From assembly GCF_004331465.1 (NCBI RefSeq), contig NZ_SJKB01000006.1, positions 62,001-126,000 of the forward strand: a stretch of DNA of 64,000 nucleotides. The letters are read 5' to 3'. Positions 33,708-43,161 of this stretch are shown here, piece by piece. Source of the DNA: Kribbella pittospori (GTDB lineage: Bacteria > Actinomycetota > Actinomycetes > Propionibacteriales > Kribbellaceae). The notes beneath the pieces were generated by a model. The model had not been told where the DNA came from, searched no databases, and was given only the letters and a program-made list of their open reading frames with translations. The position numbers were made by a program, and so were the translations under genes. Numbering within the stretch: position 1 is the stretch's first letter; each line of letters starts with the position of its first letter.

Positions 33708-34678
33708 CCCGGCTTGGGTACGGCGACCGTCGCGACCACTGCGCGATGGTCGGTCCCCGCGATCGGGTACGTCGCGAAGCGGCCGGGCTGGATCGACCGG
33801 GTCACCACCACGTGGTCGATCTGTGTGCGGACGACGGCCGGCTGATCCGCGGGCCACGTGCCCTGCAGGCCGCTGCCCACCGATGGCCCGACGCTCCGGC
33901 AGTTGGTGCCCAGGGCCTGCCGGAAGTCCGCATGGTCGAGGGTCGCGTTGAAGTCGCCGGCCACAACGGTCGGCGGATCCTGAGTGCACCAGTTCCGCAG
34001 TACGAGCAGGTCCTGCTTCCAGGTCGGCATCGAGTCTGGCAGCGGCGGGAAGCCGTGGTACGCGATCAGCCGGACGTCGCCAAGGTTCCCACCGGTCACG
34101 ATCACGTGCCCGAACGCCGTACCGAGCTCTGATGCGAACCGCACCGCGCCGAGTTTCGCGGAGACCAGAACGCTGGTCGCGCTCTCCACCGCCTTCGACG
34201 GCTGCTGCGTGAATCCCTTGTACTGCAGGTCTTGCAGCTGCGCGCGGATCTCCTCGCGTACGTCGACCTGTGCCTCGGGCAACGACACCAGATCGGGCTG
34301 ATGCTGCCGGATCAGCTCGGCCACCTCGCCCGCGTTGGCGCCCCCGCCGAGCACGTTCGCGACCAGGACGGTGAGCTCCCGGGTCCCGTCGGCCGGCGGA
34401 TGCGCATCGGACAACTGGCGCGGCACCGTGAGCGCTCCACCGGTCAGCGCAAGCGCCACCACGAGTACGGCGGCTATGCGCCATCCCCGCCGTACCAGCA
34501 TCAGCAGACCGAGCAGCAGGACCACGACGAGCCCTTGGGGACGGAACGCGACCAACTGTGCGAACGGCGTGACCTCATCGAGCCCGAACAGTTCCGGATA
34601 CAGCGGAACGGCAACCACCACGAGAAGGAGCACGGACAGCACGACCCGCCGTACCAACCATGCCTTTTCGTTATCCAT
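33704..34678 (-). CDS. Membrane-anchored endonuclease/exonuclease/phosphatase-family protein
   Basis: 324 aa from ATG 34678. Three N-terminal membrane helices (residues about 9-27, 42-60, 65-85), then an extracytoplasmic EEP domain: VLVANVLGGGANAGEVAELI, LVSLPEAQ (metal Glu), VVAGDFNATLDHADFR (DxN) and the terminal AGTDHRAVVATV (catalytic His). Known relatives act on nucleic acids, phospholipids or phosphoesters outside the membrane. The DEXNA-like pieces are intact so activity is likely; substrate unknown. Confidence 0.88.
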   Translation of the reverse strand: MDNEKAWLVRRVVLSVLLLVVVAVPLYPELFGLDEVTPFAQLVAFRPQGLVVVLLLGLLMLVRRGWRIAAVLVVALALTGGALTVPRQLSDAHPPADGTRELTVLVANVLGGGANAGEVAELIRQHQPDLVSLPEAQVDVREEIRAQLQDLQYKGFTQQPSKAVESATSVLVSAKLGAVRFASELGTAFGHVIVTGGNLGDVRLIAYHGFPPLPDSMPTWKQDLLVLRNWCTQDPPTVVAGDFNATLDHADFRQALGTNCRSVGPSVGSGLQGTWPADQPAVVRTQIDHVVVTRSIQPGRFATYPIAGTDHRAVVATVAVPKPG

Positions 34679-34763
34679 GGACCACGCTGAAACTCTAGTC
34701 GGTGGTGCAGACGAGCGGTAGCGTGCTCCGTTGCGCCTGCTGTGTGTCCCGAGGAGGTTTGCT

Positions 34764-35045
34764 GTGTCCCGATTGTCCGCGGTCAAACCCGCGTACTGGA
34801 TCTCCGGCGTGCTGCTGGCGATCGCGGTGGTCGTACCGCTCCTGGTCTCCACCTACGCCAAGGACGAGCCCCGGCTGTGGGGCTTCCCGTTCTTCTACTG
34901 GTACCAGCTGATGTGGGTCTTCATCTCGGCGATCCTGGTCAGCATCTGCTACCAGCTGGTGAGCCGGGAGGAACGCCGTCGGCGGGCCGCCCAAGGGCTC
35001 AAGAACCCGGACCTGCACGGTGCGGATGAGGAGGCGGACCGGTGA
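34764..35045 (+). CDS. DUF3311 small membrane partner of the transporter
   Basis: 93 aa from GTG 34764 (GAGGAGG 6 bases upstream). Two membrane helices (about 9-29 and 42-64) with FFYWYQLMWVFISAILVSICYQL and a charged tail RREERRRRAAQGLKN. DUF3311 proteins are encoded just before MctP-type solute symporters. GTGA overlap with the symporter gene supports a stoichiometric partnership. Confidence 0.88.
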   Translation: MSRLSAVKPAYWISGVLLAIAVVVPLLVSTYAKDEPRLWGFPFFYWYQLMWVFISAILVSICYQLVSREERRRRAAQGLKNPDLHGADEEADR

Positions 35046-36694
35046 ACAACGTCGACTGGGTGCAGTTGATCATCGTCATCGTGATCTTCGGCGCCGTCAC
35101 CGTGATGGGCTTCATGGCGGCCCGCTGGCGCAGTGCCGGTCACATGGACAACCTCGACGAGTGGGGTCTTGGCGGCCGTGGCTTCGGCACGTTCATCACC
35201 TGGTTCCTGCTCGGTGGCGACCTCTACACGGCGTACACCTTCGTCGCCGTGCCGGCCGCGATGTTCGCGACCGGTGCGATCAGCGGCTTCTTCGCGGTGC
35301 CGTACACGATCGTGGTCTACCCGATCATCTTCATCTTCATGTCCCGGCTGTGGTCGGTGTCGCATCGCAACGGCTACGTGACCCCGGCGGACTTCGTCGG
35401 CGGCCGGTACGGCAGCAAGGCGCTGTCGCTGGCCGTGGCGGTCACCGGCATCCTCGCGACGATGCCGTACATCGCCTTGCAGCTGGTCGGTATGCAGGCC
35501 GTGTTCGAGACGATGGGCCTCGGCGGAAACAACACGCTGGCCAAGGACCTTCCGCTGCTGATCGCGTTCGCGGTGCTGGCGGCGTACACCTACTCGTCCG
35601 GTCTGCGGGCGCCGGCGATGATCGCGTTCGTCAAGGACGGCCTGATCTACCTGGTGATCGGCGTCGCGATCATCTACCTGCCGCACGAGCTGGGCGGCTG
35701 GCACTCGATCTTCGGTGCCGCCGAGGACAAGCTGACCGCGACCAGCCCGGCGACGGGCAAGCCGGTGGGCGCGTTCATCCCGGGTGAGTCCGGGTTCTCG
35801 GCGTACTGGACGCTCGCGCTGGGTTCGGCGATGGCGCTGTTCATGTACCCGCACTCGGTCACCGCGGTGCTGTCGACGAAGAACCGCAACATCGTCCGGC
35901 GGAACGCGGCGATCCTGCCGGCGTACTCGCTGCTGCTCGGTCTGCTCGCCCTGCTCGGCTTCATGGCGATCAAGGCGAACGTCGATGTGAAGGGCCTGGA
36001 CGGCCTGGCCAACCCGCAGCTGGCGATCCCGCGGCTGTTCGACCAGGAGTTCCCGTCCTGGTTCGCGGGCATCGCGTTCGCGGCGATCGCGGTCGGGGCA
36101 CTGGTGCCGGCGGCGATCATGTCGATCGCGGCCGCGAACCTGTTCACCCGCAACATCTACCGCGACTTCATCAAGCCGGCCGCCACTCCGGCCCAGGAGG
36201 CCAAGGTCTCCAAGCTGGCTTCGCTGCTGGTGAAGCTGGGTGCGCTGGTGTTCGTGCTCGCGATGGACAAGACGCTCGCGCTGAACCTGCAGCTCCTCGG
36301 CGGTATCTGGATCCTGCAGACGTTCCCGGCGATCGTCATCGGTCTGTTCACCAAGTGGTTCCACCGCTGGGCGCTGCTCACCGGCTGGGCGGTCGCGATG
36401 GTGTTCGGCACGATCGAGGCCTACAACGTGGTGAACCCGGCGACCAAGAAGCACTTCGGTGGTTCGCTGGCGAACATCCCGTTCACCGACAAGCAGGCCT
36501 ACATCGCGCTGACGGCGTTCGTGCTCAATCTGGTCATCGTGGTCGTCCTGACGGCCATCCTGCGGGCGCTCAAGGTGCCGGAGGGCAACGACACCACGCA
36601 CCCGACGGACTACACCGCGGACCGCGGCGACCCGGGCGTGAAGGACCTGCCCGAGCTCCTGGACGAGGGCGGCGCGTCGCCGGCCAAGTCCTAG
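35042..36694 (+). CDS. mctP: Monocarboxylate uptake symporter, MctP-like (SSS family)
   Basis: 550 aa, 13 predicted helices. SSS-family hallmarks: GGRGFGTFITWFLLGGDLYTAYTFVAVPA at the start, NGYVTPADFVGGRYGSKAL, and VGALVPAAIMSIAAANLFTRNIYRDF. DUF3311 partner and length fit the MctP/MctC group, which take up lactate, pyruvate, acetate or propionate with Na+ or H+. The C-terminus is a cytosolic acidic tail. A terminator follows after 12 bp. Confidence 0.9.
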   Translation: MNNVDWVQLIIVIVIFGAVTVMGFMAARWRSAGHMDNLDEWGLGGRGFGTFITWFLLGGDLYTAYTFVAVPAAMFATGAISGFFAVPYTIVVYPIIFIFMSRLWSVSHRNGYVTPADFVGGRYGSKALSLAVAVTGILATMPYIALQLVGMQAVFETMGLGGNNTLAKDLPLLIAFAVLAAYTYSSGLRAPAMIAFVKDGLIYLVIGVAIIYLPHELGGWHSIFGAAEDKLTATSPATGKPVGAFIPGESGFSAYWTLALGSAMALFMYPHSVTAVLSTKNRNIVRRNAAILPAYSLLLGLLALLGFMAIKANVDVKGLDGLANPQLAIPRLFDQEFPSWFAGIAFAAIAVGALVPAAIMSIAAANLFTRNIYRDFIKPAATPAQEAKVSKLASLLVKLGALVFVLAMDKTLALNLQLLGGIWILQTFPAIVIGLFTKWFHRWALLTGWAVAMVFGTIEAYNVVNPATKKHFGGSLANIPFTDKQAYIALTAFVLNLVIVVVLTAILRALKVPEGNDTTHPTDYTADRGDPGVKDLPELLDEGGASPAKS

Positions 36695-36706
36695 CGCGGA
36701 TCCCTC

Positions 36707-36746
36707 GACGGCGGTCTCATCGGCTCCGGCCGATGGGGCCGCCGTC
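36707..36746 (+). terminator. Terminator after mctP
   Basis: GACGGCGG-TCTCATCGG and CCGATG-GGGCCGCCGTC form a long stem with a 6-base loop immediately after the mctP stop. Confidence 0.75.
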
Positions 36747-36823
36747 ACTGTATGCCGCCATGTCGACACGCTGCGAGGTCAGCTTGCCCGGATTCGGGCC
36801 GCCGGGACGGCAGAATCGCGAGG

Positions 36824-37456
36824 GTGTTGCTGGTCCTCCTCGTCATGGTGCTCGGTGCCCTCGCCGCGCTCGCGACCGGCGGACGGTTCGGACGACTGGC
36901 GGACAACTCCCTGGCCGGCGTGCACTGGCTGGCCGCGGCCGCGATCGGCCAGCTCCTCGGTTCGCTCTTCGGAGGTACGGCGTACCCGGTCGGGCTGATC
37001 GGGTCCGCGGTCTGCATCGCCGTGTTCCTGCGGCTCAACCTGAAGCACCCCGGCGTCGGCCTGCTGGCGTTGGGTTTCTTCGCCAACGCGGTCGTCGTCG
37101 CCCTGAACGGCGCGATGCCGGTATCGCCGGCTGCCTTGGCCCACGCGGGGATCGGCACCTCTGTGGTGACCGATGCGCGCCACGAGCTGTCCGATGTGGC
37201 GACCAGGTTGCCTTGGTTAGGTGACGTCGTACCTGTGGCGCTTCCTAGCCTGGGACAGGCTGTCAGCGCCGGAGATGTGCTGATCGCGGCCGGTGCCGGT
37301 TTGCTCCTGTACGCCGGAATGGGCGGCTCCGGCCGGATTCCCACCGACGTCGCGCCGGCGTGGGACGACCTCGAGCCGTCGCCCGTCCATCCGGCCCTGC
37401 AGGTGCTGCGGACGGGCCTAGAAGCGGAAGCCCCGGCCGATCACGCGCCTGAGTGA
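36824..37456 (+). CDS. DUF5317-like membrane protein
   Basis: 210 aa from GTG 36824. Helices near 1-20, 28-50, 52-70, 75-95 and a late one around 158-176, with the LNGAMPVSPAALAHAG stretch typical of DUF5317. The C-terminal 30 residues are cytosolic and acidic. Function unknown. Its 3' end overlaps the convergent pseudo-HD gene by 39 bp. Confidence 0.78.
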   Translation: MLLVLLVMVLGALAALATGGRFGRLADNSLAGVHWLAAAAIGQLLGSLFGGTAYPVGLIGSAVCIAVFLRLNLKHPGVGLLALGFFANAVVVALNGAMPVSPAALAHAGIGTSVVTDARHELSDVATRLPWLGDVVPVALPSLGQAVSAGDVLIAAGAGLLLYAGMGGSGRIPTDVAPAWDDLEPSPVHPALQVLRTGLEAEAPADHAPE

Positions 37457-38701
37457 CTCGACCACGACCGGGTCGTACTCCGCCCCGATCCCCAGCCCGA
37501 TCGACTCCATCGCCTTGGCCGGCGACTGCCCGTTGCCCTCGCCGACCAATTGTTCGTAGGCCAGGGCGACATTCACGATGCCGCTCTCCAACGGAATGTC
37601 GGCGTTGCTCGCGCGGCCGTGCCGGTACGGGTCGTTCGAGTGCCGGACGATCTCGGCGACATGGTCCAGCACCCCGGACCGCTCGATCACCGAGGCCCCG
37701 ATCTCCGCCGCCCGCTGGCGCTCCTCCCGCGTCCGCAGCAGGCTCGCACCGCCCGGGCTGGGGTCCGCCAGCGCCAACTGCCCTACGCCCGACAGCAGAG
37801 CGGCGTACTCCAGTGCTTCCATCCGCGCCGGGGTGAGACCGAGGTCGTTGCCGATGGCCACTGCCAGGGTCGCGGTCCGCGCGTTCTGCCCCGGACTGCT
37901 GAAGCCCGCGATCTCAGTACTGCGGGCCATCGACCGAACCGTGGTCCGGTACGTCCGCTGCGCCGACGCGAAGCGCCGGAACGCGAACTGGGTCAGCAAC
38001 AAAGGCACCACAACCAGCGGCACCGCCCACAGACCGATCAACGACGTTCCCGCGGCCAGCAGCATGCCGCTGATCCCCATCGCCAGGCCGATCCGTCCCA
38101 TCACCGCGAGCTCGTCGCGAAGCGCCGCGGGGAACGGCCGGTTGTACCGCTCGGTGTCCTGCCCGGCTCCGACCAGAGCATCGGTCAGACCGGCCGACAG
38201 CACCGCCAGCAACATGGCACCGGTCAGCGGTACGGCGTGGGTCCAGGACCCGTTCCAGTACAGGCTGTCCGGGGTGACGAGCTCGAAGGTGACCGCCGCG
38301 AACGCCACCGAGAGGACACGGCGACTGGAGATGACCAGATCCCACGGCAGGCCGGCGATCGCCCGCGGGAAGATCCCGGCCAGCGTCGCAAGGCCTGTGA
38401 CGGCGACGATCTGCGCGACCTCGGGAGGAACGCCGACGGCCGGTCCGCGCAGCATCACGTAGGCCAGCGAGGCACTGGTGGCGATCGGTGCCCGGTTCCG
38501 GCTGGGGTCGACGCGGAACTGCACCATCTCGCCGACCGCGATCAGCAGGCCGAAGACGATGACGAACGGCCAGCCGGTCACGCCTTGCCTGGCCGTAATG
38601 ATCAACGCGACCAGGCCGACCGCACCACCTGCCACGGACAGCACCACGCCGCTGCCCAGGCGCCGCGCTTCGAAAGCGTCGAACTCCTTGGTCTGGGTCA
38701 T
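37418..38701 (-). CDS. Membrane protein with degenerate HD domain (pseudo-HD)
   Basis: 427 aa with seven or eight N-terminal helices (1-235) and a C-terminal domain aligning with the HD domain of its neighbour. Catalytic positions are lost: the neighbour's RGHSERV reads PGQNART here and LLHDVGK reads LLSGVGQ, so the His-Asp pair is gone, as is the GYP motif. Later HSNDPYRHG and alpha-helical parts are retained. It overlaps the HD-GYP gene by 4 bp. A regulatory or ligand-binding role as partner of the active enzyme is the most economical reading. Confidence 0.85.
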   Translation of the reverse strand: MTQTKEFDAFEARRLGSGVVLSVAGGAVGLVALIITARQGVTGWPFVIVFGLLIAVGEMVQFRVDPSRNRAPIATSASLAYVMLRGPAVGVPPEVAQIVAVTGLATLAGIFPRAIAGLPWDLVISSRRVLSVAFAAVTFELVTPDSLYWNGSWTHAVPLTGAMLLAVLSAGLTDALVGAGQDTERYNRPFPAALRDELAVMGRIGLAMGISGMLLAAGTSLIGLWAVPLVVVPLLLTQFAFRRFASAQRTYRTTVRSMARSTEIAGFSSPGQNARTATLAVAIGNDLGLTPARMEALEYAALLSGVGQLALADPSPGGASLLRTREERQRAAEIGASVIERSGVLDHVAEIVRHSNDPYRHGRASNADIPLESGIVNVALAYEQLVGEGNGQSPAKAMESIGLGIGAEYDPVVVESLRRVIGRGFRF

Positions 38702-40047
38702 GCCGGGCCTGCTGCCGAGCCGGACGCACCGCCACCGGTGCCCAGACTGAGGTCGTCATGGTCGATGCTGACCTGCACGCTCTGGTCCGGCGCCGGCTGG
38801 TCGGCGGCCGCGGCGCTCCAGCCCTGCGTCTGGATGACCTGGACGAACGCGTCGACCAACTCGGGGTCGAAGTGGGTGGTCTTGTCCTGGACGAGGATCG
38901 CGAGGGTCTCGTCGACGCTGCGGGCGGGCCGGTAGGACCGGGTCGAGGTGAGGCAGTCGAACGCGTCGACGATGCCGATGATCCGCGCGAAGAACGGGAT
39001 GTGCGTGCCGCTGAGGCCGGCCGGGTAGCCGGTGCCGTCGTACTTCTCGTGATGGTGCAGGACGGCGGACTTGACCTCTTCGAGGAACGGGATGTTGCCG
39101 ATCAGCTCGACCCCGCGGGCCGGGTGCAGCCGGATCGCGTCCATCTCCGCGTCGTCCAGCTTGCCGGCTTTGCGGATGATGCTGGTCGGTACGCCGACCT
39201 TGCCGACGTCGTGGAGCAGTCCGGCGTGCTCCAGCGCGTTCTGGCGATCCTCGGGCAGCCCGAGCTGGCGGCCGAGCATGCCGACCCCGGCACTGACCCG
39301 CTCGGAGTGTCCGCGGGTGTACAGGTCCTTGGTCTCGATGACCTGGATGAAGGCTCGCATCGTCGCCGCCTGGGCAGCGCGTTCGGCCTGATACTGCGAC
39401 AACGCCCAACGGACAACGAGTAATGGCCCGACTACCAGCAGGCACGAGGCGATGCCGAGACCACCGAGCCAGGTCACCGCCAGCAGGACGCCGAGAGCGC
39501 TGTACCCGAGCATCGGCAGGAACGTCGGCCCGATCACCGACTTGAGGAAGTCGACCACCCGCACCTGCCCCTCCAGCCAGAGAATCAGGCTGAGCAGGAG
39601 TGCGTTGGCCAACTGATGGCCGATCGTGCCGGCGATCGCCGCGACGACGGTCCTCGGAATGTCGTCCAGGACCTCGGATCCGACAGGGCCACCTAGCAGG
39701 GCATAGGCGGCACCGCCACCACCGGCCGCGAGCACGCGGTACGACGGGTTGAAGATGCGCTTGACCAGGGGCGACGGCTGCCGGAGCTGTGCGACGTACC
39801 CGAACACAGACACGGCGACCGCTGTCCACGGTCCTGCGATCACGAAGACGGCTACCAACGCCACGGAATCGAGGGCAGCCGGATGGTTGGGCAGGACTTT
39901 GAACCGCAGGGCCCCGCCAAGGAGCATGACTAGGGCAAGTGCCAGAGTGGTGAGACTGAAGGTGATCTGAGTGAGAGATATGACCAGCACCGCCAGAGCG
40001 GACACGGCAACCACGGCCACCGCTGCTCGTAGCAGTGAAGCTCTCAC
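38698..40047 (-). CDS. HD-GYP domain phosphodiesterase, membrane-bound
   Basis: 449 aa. Residues 1-220 contain 6-7 helices (MASE-like), then an intact HD-GYP domain: TRGHSERVSAGV, HAGLLHDVGKVGVP (HD), LHPARGVELI, HHHEKYDGTGYPAGLSG (HHExxDGxGYP) and DAFDCLTSTRSYRPARS. This signature belongs to cyclic-di-GMP phosphodiesterases. First gene of a two-gene operon with the pseudo-HD protein, probably forming one membrane complex. c-di-GMP metabolism in this organism is also hinted at by the GGDEF-like gene at 45.9 kb. Confidence 0.9.
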   Translation of the reverse strand: MRASLLRAAVAVVAVSALAVLVISLTQITFSLTTLALALVMLLGGALRFKVLPNHPAALDSVALVAVFVIAGPWTAVAVSVFGYVAQLRQPSPLVKRIFNPSYRVLAAGGGGAAYALLGGPVGSEVLDDIPRTVVAAIAGTIGHQLANALLLSLILWLEGQVRVVDFLKSVIGPTFLPMLGYSALGVLLAVTWLGGLGIASCLLVVGPLLVVRWALSQYQAERAAQAATMRAFIQVIETKDLYTRGHSERVSAGVGMLGRQLGLPEDRQNALEHAGLLHDVGKVGVPTSIIRKAGKLDDAEMDAIRLHPARGVELIGNIPFLEEVKSAVLHHHEKYDGTGYPAGLSGTHIPFFARIIGIVDAFDCLTSTRSYRPARSVDETLAILVQDKTTHFDPELVDAFVQVIQTQGWSAAAADQPAPDQSVQVSIDHDDLSLGTGGGASGSAAGPA

Positions 40048-40328
40048 TGGGGCGCCACCTCTAGCCTTCCACTACGACATAGTTCACCAGTCCCAGCTGT
40101 CGGTCGCCATGATAGTCACCTCCGACCAGCGGCGTAGTCTTGAAATCCCGGCTGTTGCGGGCTTCAGGGGGGCTAGACAGCGCATCGCTGACTCTTCCTT
40201 TAATTCTTGCTCAACCGACGTGCGCCGAAACACTGTAAGGCAGCGCGTGACTCGCCGCACGATGCCACCGTCCGCAGCGTGGTATGAGAGACTGTGACTC
40301 TTTGCAGTTGTTTCAAGGAGGCTTAGGA

Positions 40329-40403
40329 ATGGGCAAGACCGGCCGCAAGCGCCGTGCACGCAAGAAGAAGGGCGCGAACCACGGCAAGCGCCCCAACGCC
40401 TGA
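40329..40403 (+). CDS. 50S ribosomal protein bL37
   Basis: 24-aa very basic peptide, MGKTGRKRRARKKK then GANHGKRPNA, with AAGGAGG 8 bases before the ATG. The ending NHGKRPN matches bL37, a small ribosomal protein found in mycobacterial 50S structures and conserved in actinobacteria. Far below usual ORF length cut-offs, so often unannotated. A strong terminator follows 25 bp after the stop, making it a monocistronic unit. Confidence 0.85.
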   Translation: MGKTGRKRRARKKKGANHGKRPNA

Positions 40404-40427
40404 ACTCAGGCGGCTACAGACAGCGAG

Positions 40428-40452
40428 GACCCCGGCCAAAACCGGGGTCTTT
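40428..40452 (+). terminator. Rho-independent terminator after bL37
   Basis: GACCCCGG-CCAAAA-CCGGGGTC (40428-40449) followed by TTTGCAATTT, one of the few hairpins in the window with a real T-rich tail. Confidence 0.9.
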
Positions 40453-40598
40453 GCAATTTGGTCACAGCTCGGATCAGACCAGCTTTAACCGAGGTCTGTA
40501 TTCGGAGCGTCCCTGGTCGCATACTGAATGCGACCGTCAAACGACTGTTGGATTTTGCGATCACTTCGGTCGGCGGATCCTCCTAGAGTTGGCTCCGG

Positions 40599-43127
40599 AT
40601 GTTCGGCACCGACGGTGCCGGGTGGGCTTCGACGAGTGAGGAGGTGGGTCGGCTGACCGCCGGGAGCCTGAGCGAACTGCTGCGTGGATTCCGGACCAGG
40701 GCCGGTCTGACCCAGGCCGCTCTGGCCACCAAGGCCGGGCTGAGCGAGCAGGCGATCAGCGTGCTCGAGCGCGGCACCCGGCAGCGACCCCGGATCGGAA
40801 CCGTCCAGGCACTGACCGTGGCCCTCGACCTGACCGCCGGCGAAGCCGAGGAGTTCCTGGCCGTTGCCCGCGGCAAGAGCCGTACGGTGCGGGTGCCGAC
40901 GGCGGCACCGGTATCGCCGGCACCGGCTGTGACCGACGCGTTACCGGTGCCCTGGCAACTACCTCCGGCCGTGCCGGACTTCACCGGTCGCGCTGCTCAG
41001 ATCGAGGCAGTCCAGGCCGCCTTGCGGGATCCCGCCAGGATCCGCACCGGCGCCGTCGGGCTGGTCGCGGTGACCGGCATGGGTGGCATCGGCAAGACCG
41101 CACTCGCCGTACAGGCAGCGCACAAGTTGACCGGCAGCTATCCCGACGGCCAGCTCTACCTCAACCTCCGCGGATACGGCCCGGGCCGCCCGATGACGAC
41201 CGAGGATGCGCTTCGGCAGTTGCTGCGATCCCTCGGTCTCGACGTCCAGCTGATTCCCGACGACCTGGAGGAAGCGGCCGCGATGCTGCGATCCCAGTTG
41301 GCGGGTCGCCGCGTGCTCGTGCTGCTCGACAACGCAACCGACGTACGTCAGGTCACGCCGCTGTTGCCGGCGAGCCCAGGGTCGGCGGCGATCATCACCA
41401 GCCGCGGATCGATGGCAGCGCTGGCCGGCGCGCGGCAGATCCGGCTCGACGCGTTGTCGGAGACCGAGTCGGTCGAGCTGTTGTCCGGAGTCATCGGCCA
41501 GGCCCGGGTTGCGGCCGAGCCGGACGCGGTCGAGCGGCTCGCCTCGTTCAGCGGTCGCCTGCCGCTGGCCGTCCGGCTGATCGGCGGCCGGCTGGCGGCG
41601 CGGCCGAGCTGGCCGATCCAGCATCTCGTCGACCTGCTGCGGGATGCGGAGCGGCGGCTCGACAACCTTGGCTCCGACGAGACCGGCGTACGGGCGAGCA
41701 TCGCCAGTTCGGTCGAGTTCCTCAGCACGAGTGACCGCCCGCTCGATCGCGAGGCCGCCCAGGCCCTTCCCCTGCTGAGCGTCCCGGACGGGTCGGATCT
41801 CCTCACCATCGTCGCCGCCCACCTGCTGAACGTTCCGCTCCGCCGGGCCGACGCGATCCTGGAACGCCTCGTCGACCTCAACCTGCTCGAGTCCGTGGCC
41901 CCCGACCGCTACCGCCTGCACGACCTCATCCGGGCGTACGCGCGGGAGCTGGCCGACGAAACCCTCACCCCGGCCGAACGTGATGCCGGTCTGGACCGCG
42001 TCCTTCGCTTCTACATCGCGGCGGCCTGGGCCTGCCAACGGCTGACGCATCCGAAGAGCCCCAGGTTGTCGCTCGCGACTGTCCAGGCCGAGCCGCTTCC
42101 GCCGTTCAAGGACATGGGTTCGGCGCTTCGGTGGTTCGATGACGAGCAGCGCAATCTGCTCGACAGAGTTGCCCAGGCGGCCGGTACGTCGATCGCCGGG
42201 ACCGCCGTGTTCCCCGAGCTCGCGCTCGCGATGTTCGGCAACCTCGAGCCGCGCCGGCGCTGGGTGGAGATGCGCGAGCTCGGCCGGGGCGTCGTCGAGC
42301 TCGCCGAGCGGCTGAAGCTGCCGATGACGGCCGCCTGGCTGCAGCACGACAGTGCGATCCCGGAGGTCGAGAACGGCGCGCTCGAAGCCGCCGTTCCGCA
42401 TCTGTTCAAGGCGCTGGAGATGTTCCGGCAGGAGGCCGACATTCTCGGGGAGGCGCGGTGCTGCTCCTCGCTGACGTATGTGCTCGGCCACCTGGGTCGC
42501 ATCGACGAGGCGCTGGAATTCGGCAACCAGTCGCTGCGGCTCAGCCAGGAGATCGGCGACATCACGCTGGAAGGCGTCGCGTACACCGCGGTCGGCGGAC
42601 TGTACGACCGCCTCGGCGACTACGAACGGGCCGACCAGGCGTTCGCGCAAGGCGTCGCCCTGGCGCAGAAGTACGGCGACCAGCGTTCGGTCTTCAAGCG
42701 CTACGTCAACGCGGGGTTCTCACATGTGCTGGTCGGCCGCTACGGCGACGCGGTCGAGTCGGTGCAGCGCGCCGTCCTGCTGGCCGAACAGGCCCACGAC
42801 GACGTGGGTCTCAACGAGAGCCACCACACGCTCGCCCTGGCCTACGCCGGTCAGGGGCGGTTCGACACGGGTGAGTACCATGCCCGCGAGGCTCTGCAGT
42901 TCTCCCGGCGGATCAAGAACCGGCTGCGGGAGGGCCGCATTCTTCTGGAACTGGCCAAGATCAATGCGGCGACCAGTGACCGTTCCGCCGCGACCGCAAA
43001 TGCCACCGCTGCCGCCGGCGTACTCGCGGGGCTTTCGCCTATTCACGAAACGCAGGCCGAGGAGCTGCTGGCCCACTTGGCGCGCGACGAGCCCTACACC
43101 TACGCACTCACAAATCACTCGATCTGA
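40599..43127 (+). CDS. HTH-NB-ARC-TPR regulator (AfsR/STAND type)
   Basis: 842 aa from ATG 40599. XRE helix-turn-helix at about 25-85 (LRGFRTRAGLTQAALATKAGLSEQAISVLERG), NB-ARC ATPase with Walker A VTGMGGIGKTALAV near 160 and VLVLLDNATD Walker B, GRLPLAVRLIGGRLA (GLPL-like), winged helix to about 470, and tetratricopeptide repeats from about 580. There is no SARP domain. A TAGAGT -10 (40584-40589) 9 bases before the ATG and no ribosome site suggest a leaderless message. Such proteins regulate metabolism or development. Confidence 0.88.
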   Translation: MFGTDGAGWASTSEEVGRLTAGSLSELLRGFRTRAGLTQAALATKAGLSEQAISVLERGTRQRPRIGTVQALTVALDLTAGEAEEFLAVARGKSRTVRVPTAAPVSPAPAVTDALPVPWQLPPAVPDFTGRAAQIEAVQAALRDPARIRTGAVGLVAVTGMGGIGKTALAVQAAHKLTGSYPDGQLYLNLRGYGPGRPMTTEDALRQLLRSLGLDVQLIPDDLEEAAAMLRSQLAGRRVLVLLDNATDVRQVTPLLPASPGSAAIITSRGSMAALAGARQIRLDALSETESVELLSGVIGQARVAAEPDAVERLASFSGRLPLAVRLIGGRLAARPSWPIQHLVDLLRDAERRLDNLGSDETGVRASIASSVEFLSTSDRPLDREAAQALPLLSVPDGSDLLTIVAAHLLNVPLRRADAILERLVDLNLLESVAPDRYRLHDLIRAYARELADETLTPAERDAGLDRVLRFYIAAAWACQRLTHPKSPRLSLATVQAEPLPPFKDMGSALRWFDDEQRNLLDRVAQAAGTSIAGTAVFPELALAMFGNLEPRRRWVEMRELGRGVVELAERLKLPMTAAWLQHDSAIPEVENGALEAAVPHLFKALEMFRQEADILGEARCCSSLTYVLGHLGRIDEALEFGNQSLRLSQEIGDITLEGVAYTAVGGLYDRLGDYERADQAFAQGVALAQKYGDQRSVFKRYVNAGFSHVLVGRYGDAVESVQRAVLLAEQAHDDVGLNESHHTLALAYAGQGRFDTGEYHAREALQFSRRIKNRLREGRILLELAKINAATSDRSAATANATAAAGVLAGLSPIHETQAEELLAHLARDEPYTYALTNHSI

Positions 43128-43161
43128 TCGCCGACCCCGCAGAATCGGGGCGGACGGCGAT
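43127..43161. terminator. Bidirectional hairpin between NB-ARC regulator and rsrA
   Basis: ATCGCCG (43127-43133) with CGGCGAT (43155-43161) and inner CCCCG/CGGGG (43135-43139 and 43146-43150) make an interrupted stem between two convergent genes; it overlaps the terminal stop codon bases. Confidence 0.65.

Noticed and set aside
40599..43127. NB-ARC/TPR protein as an antiphage STAND protein
   Set aside because: An N-terminal HTH rather than an effector domain is present, and the architecture matches AfsR-like regulators.
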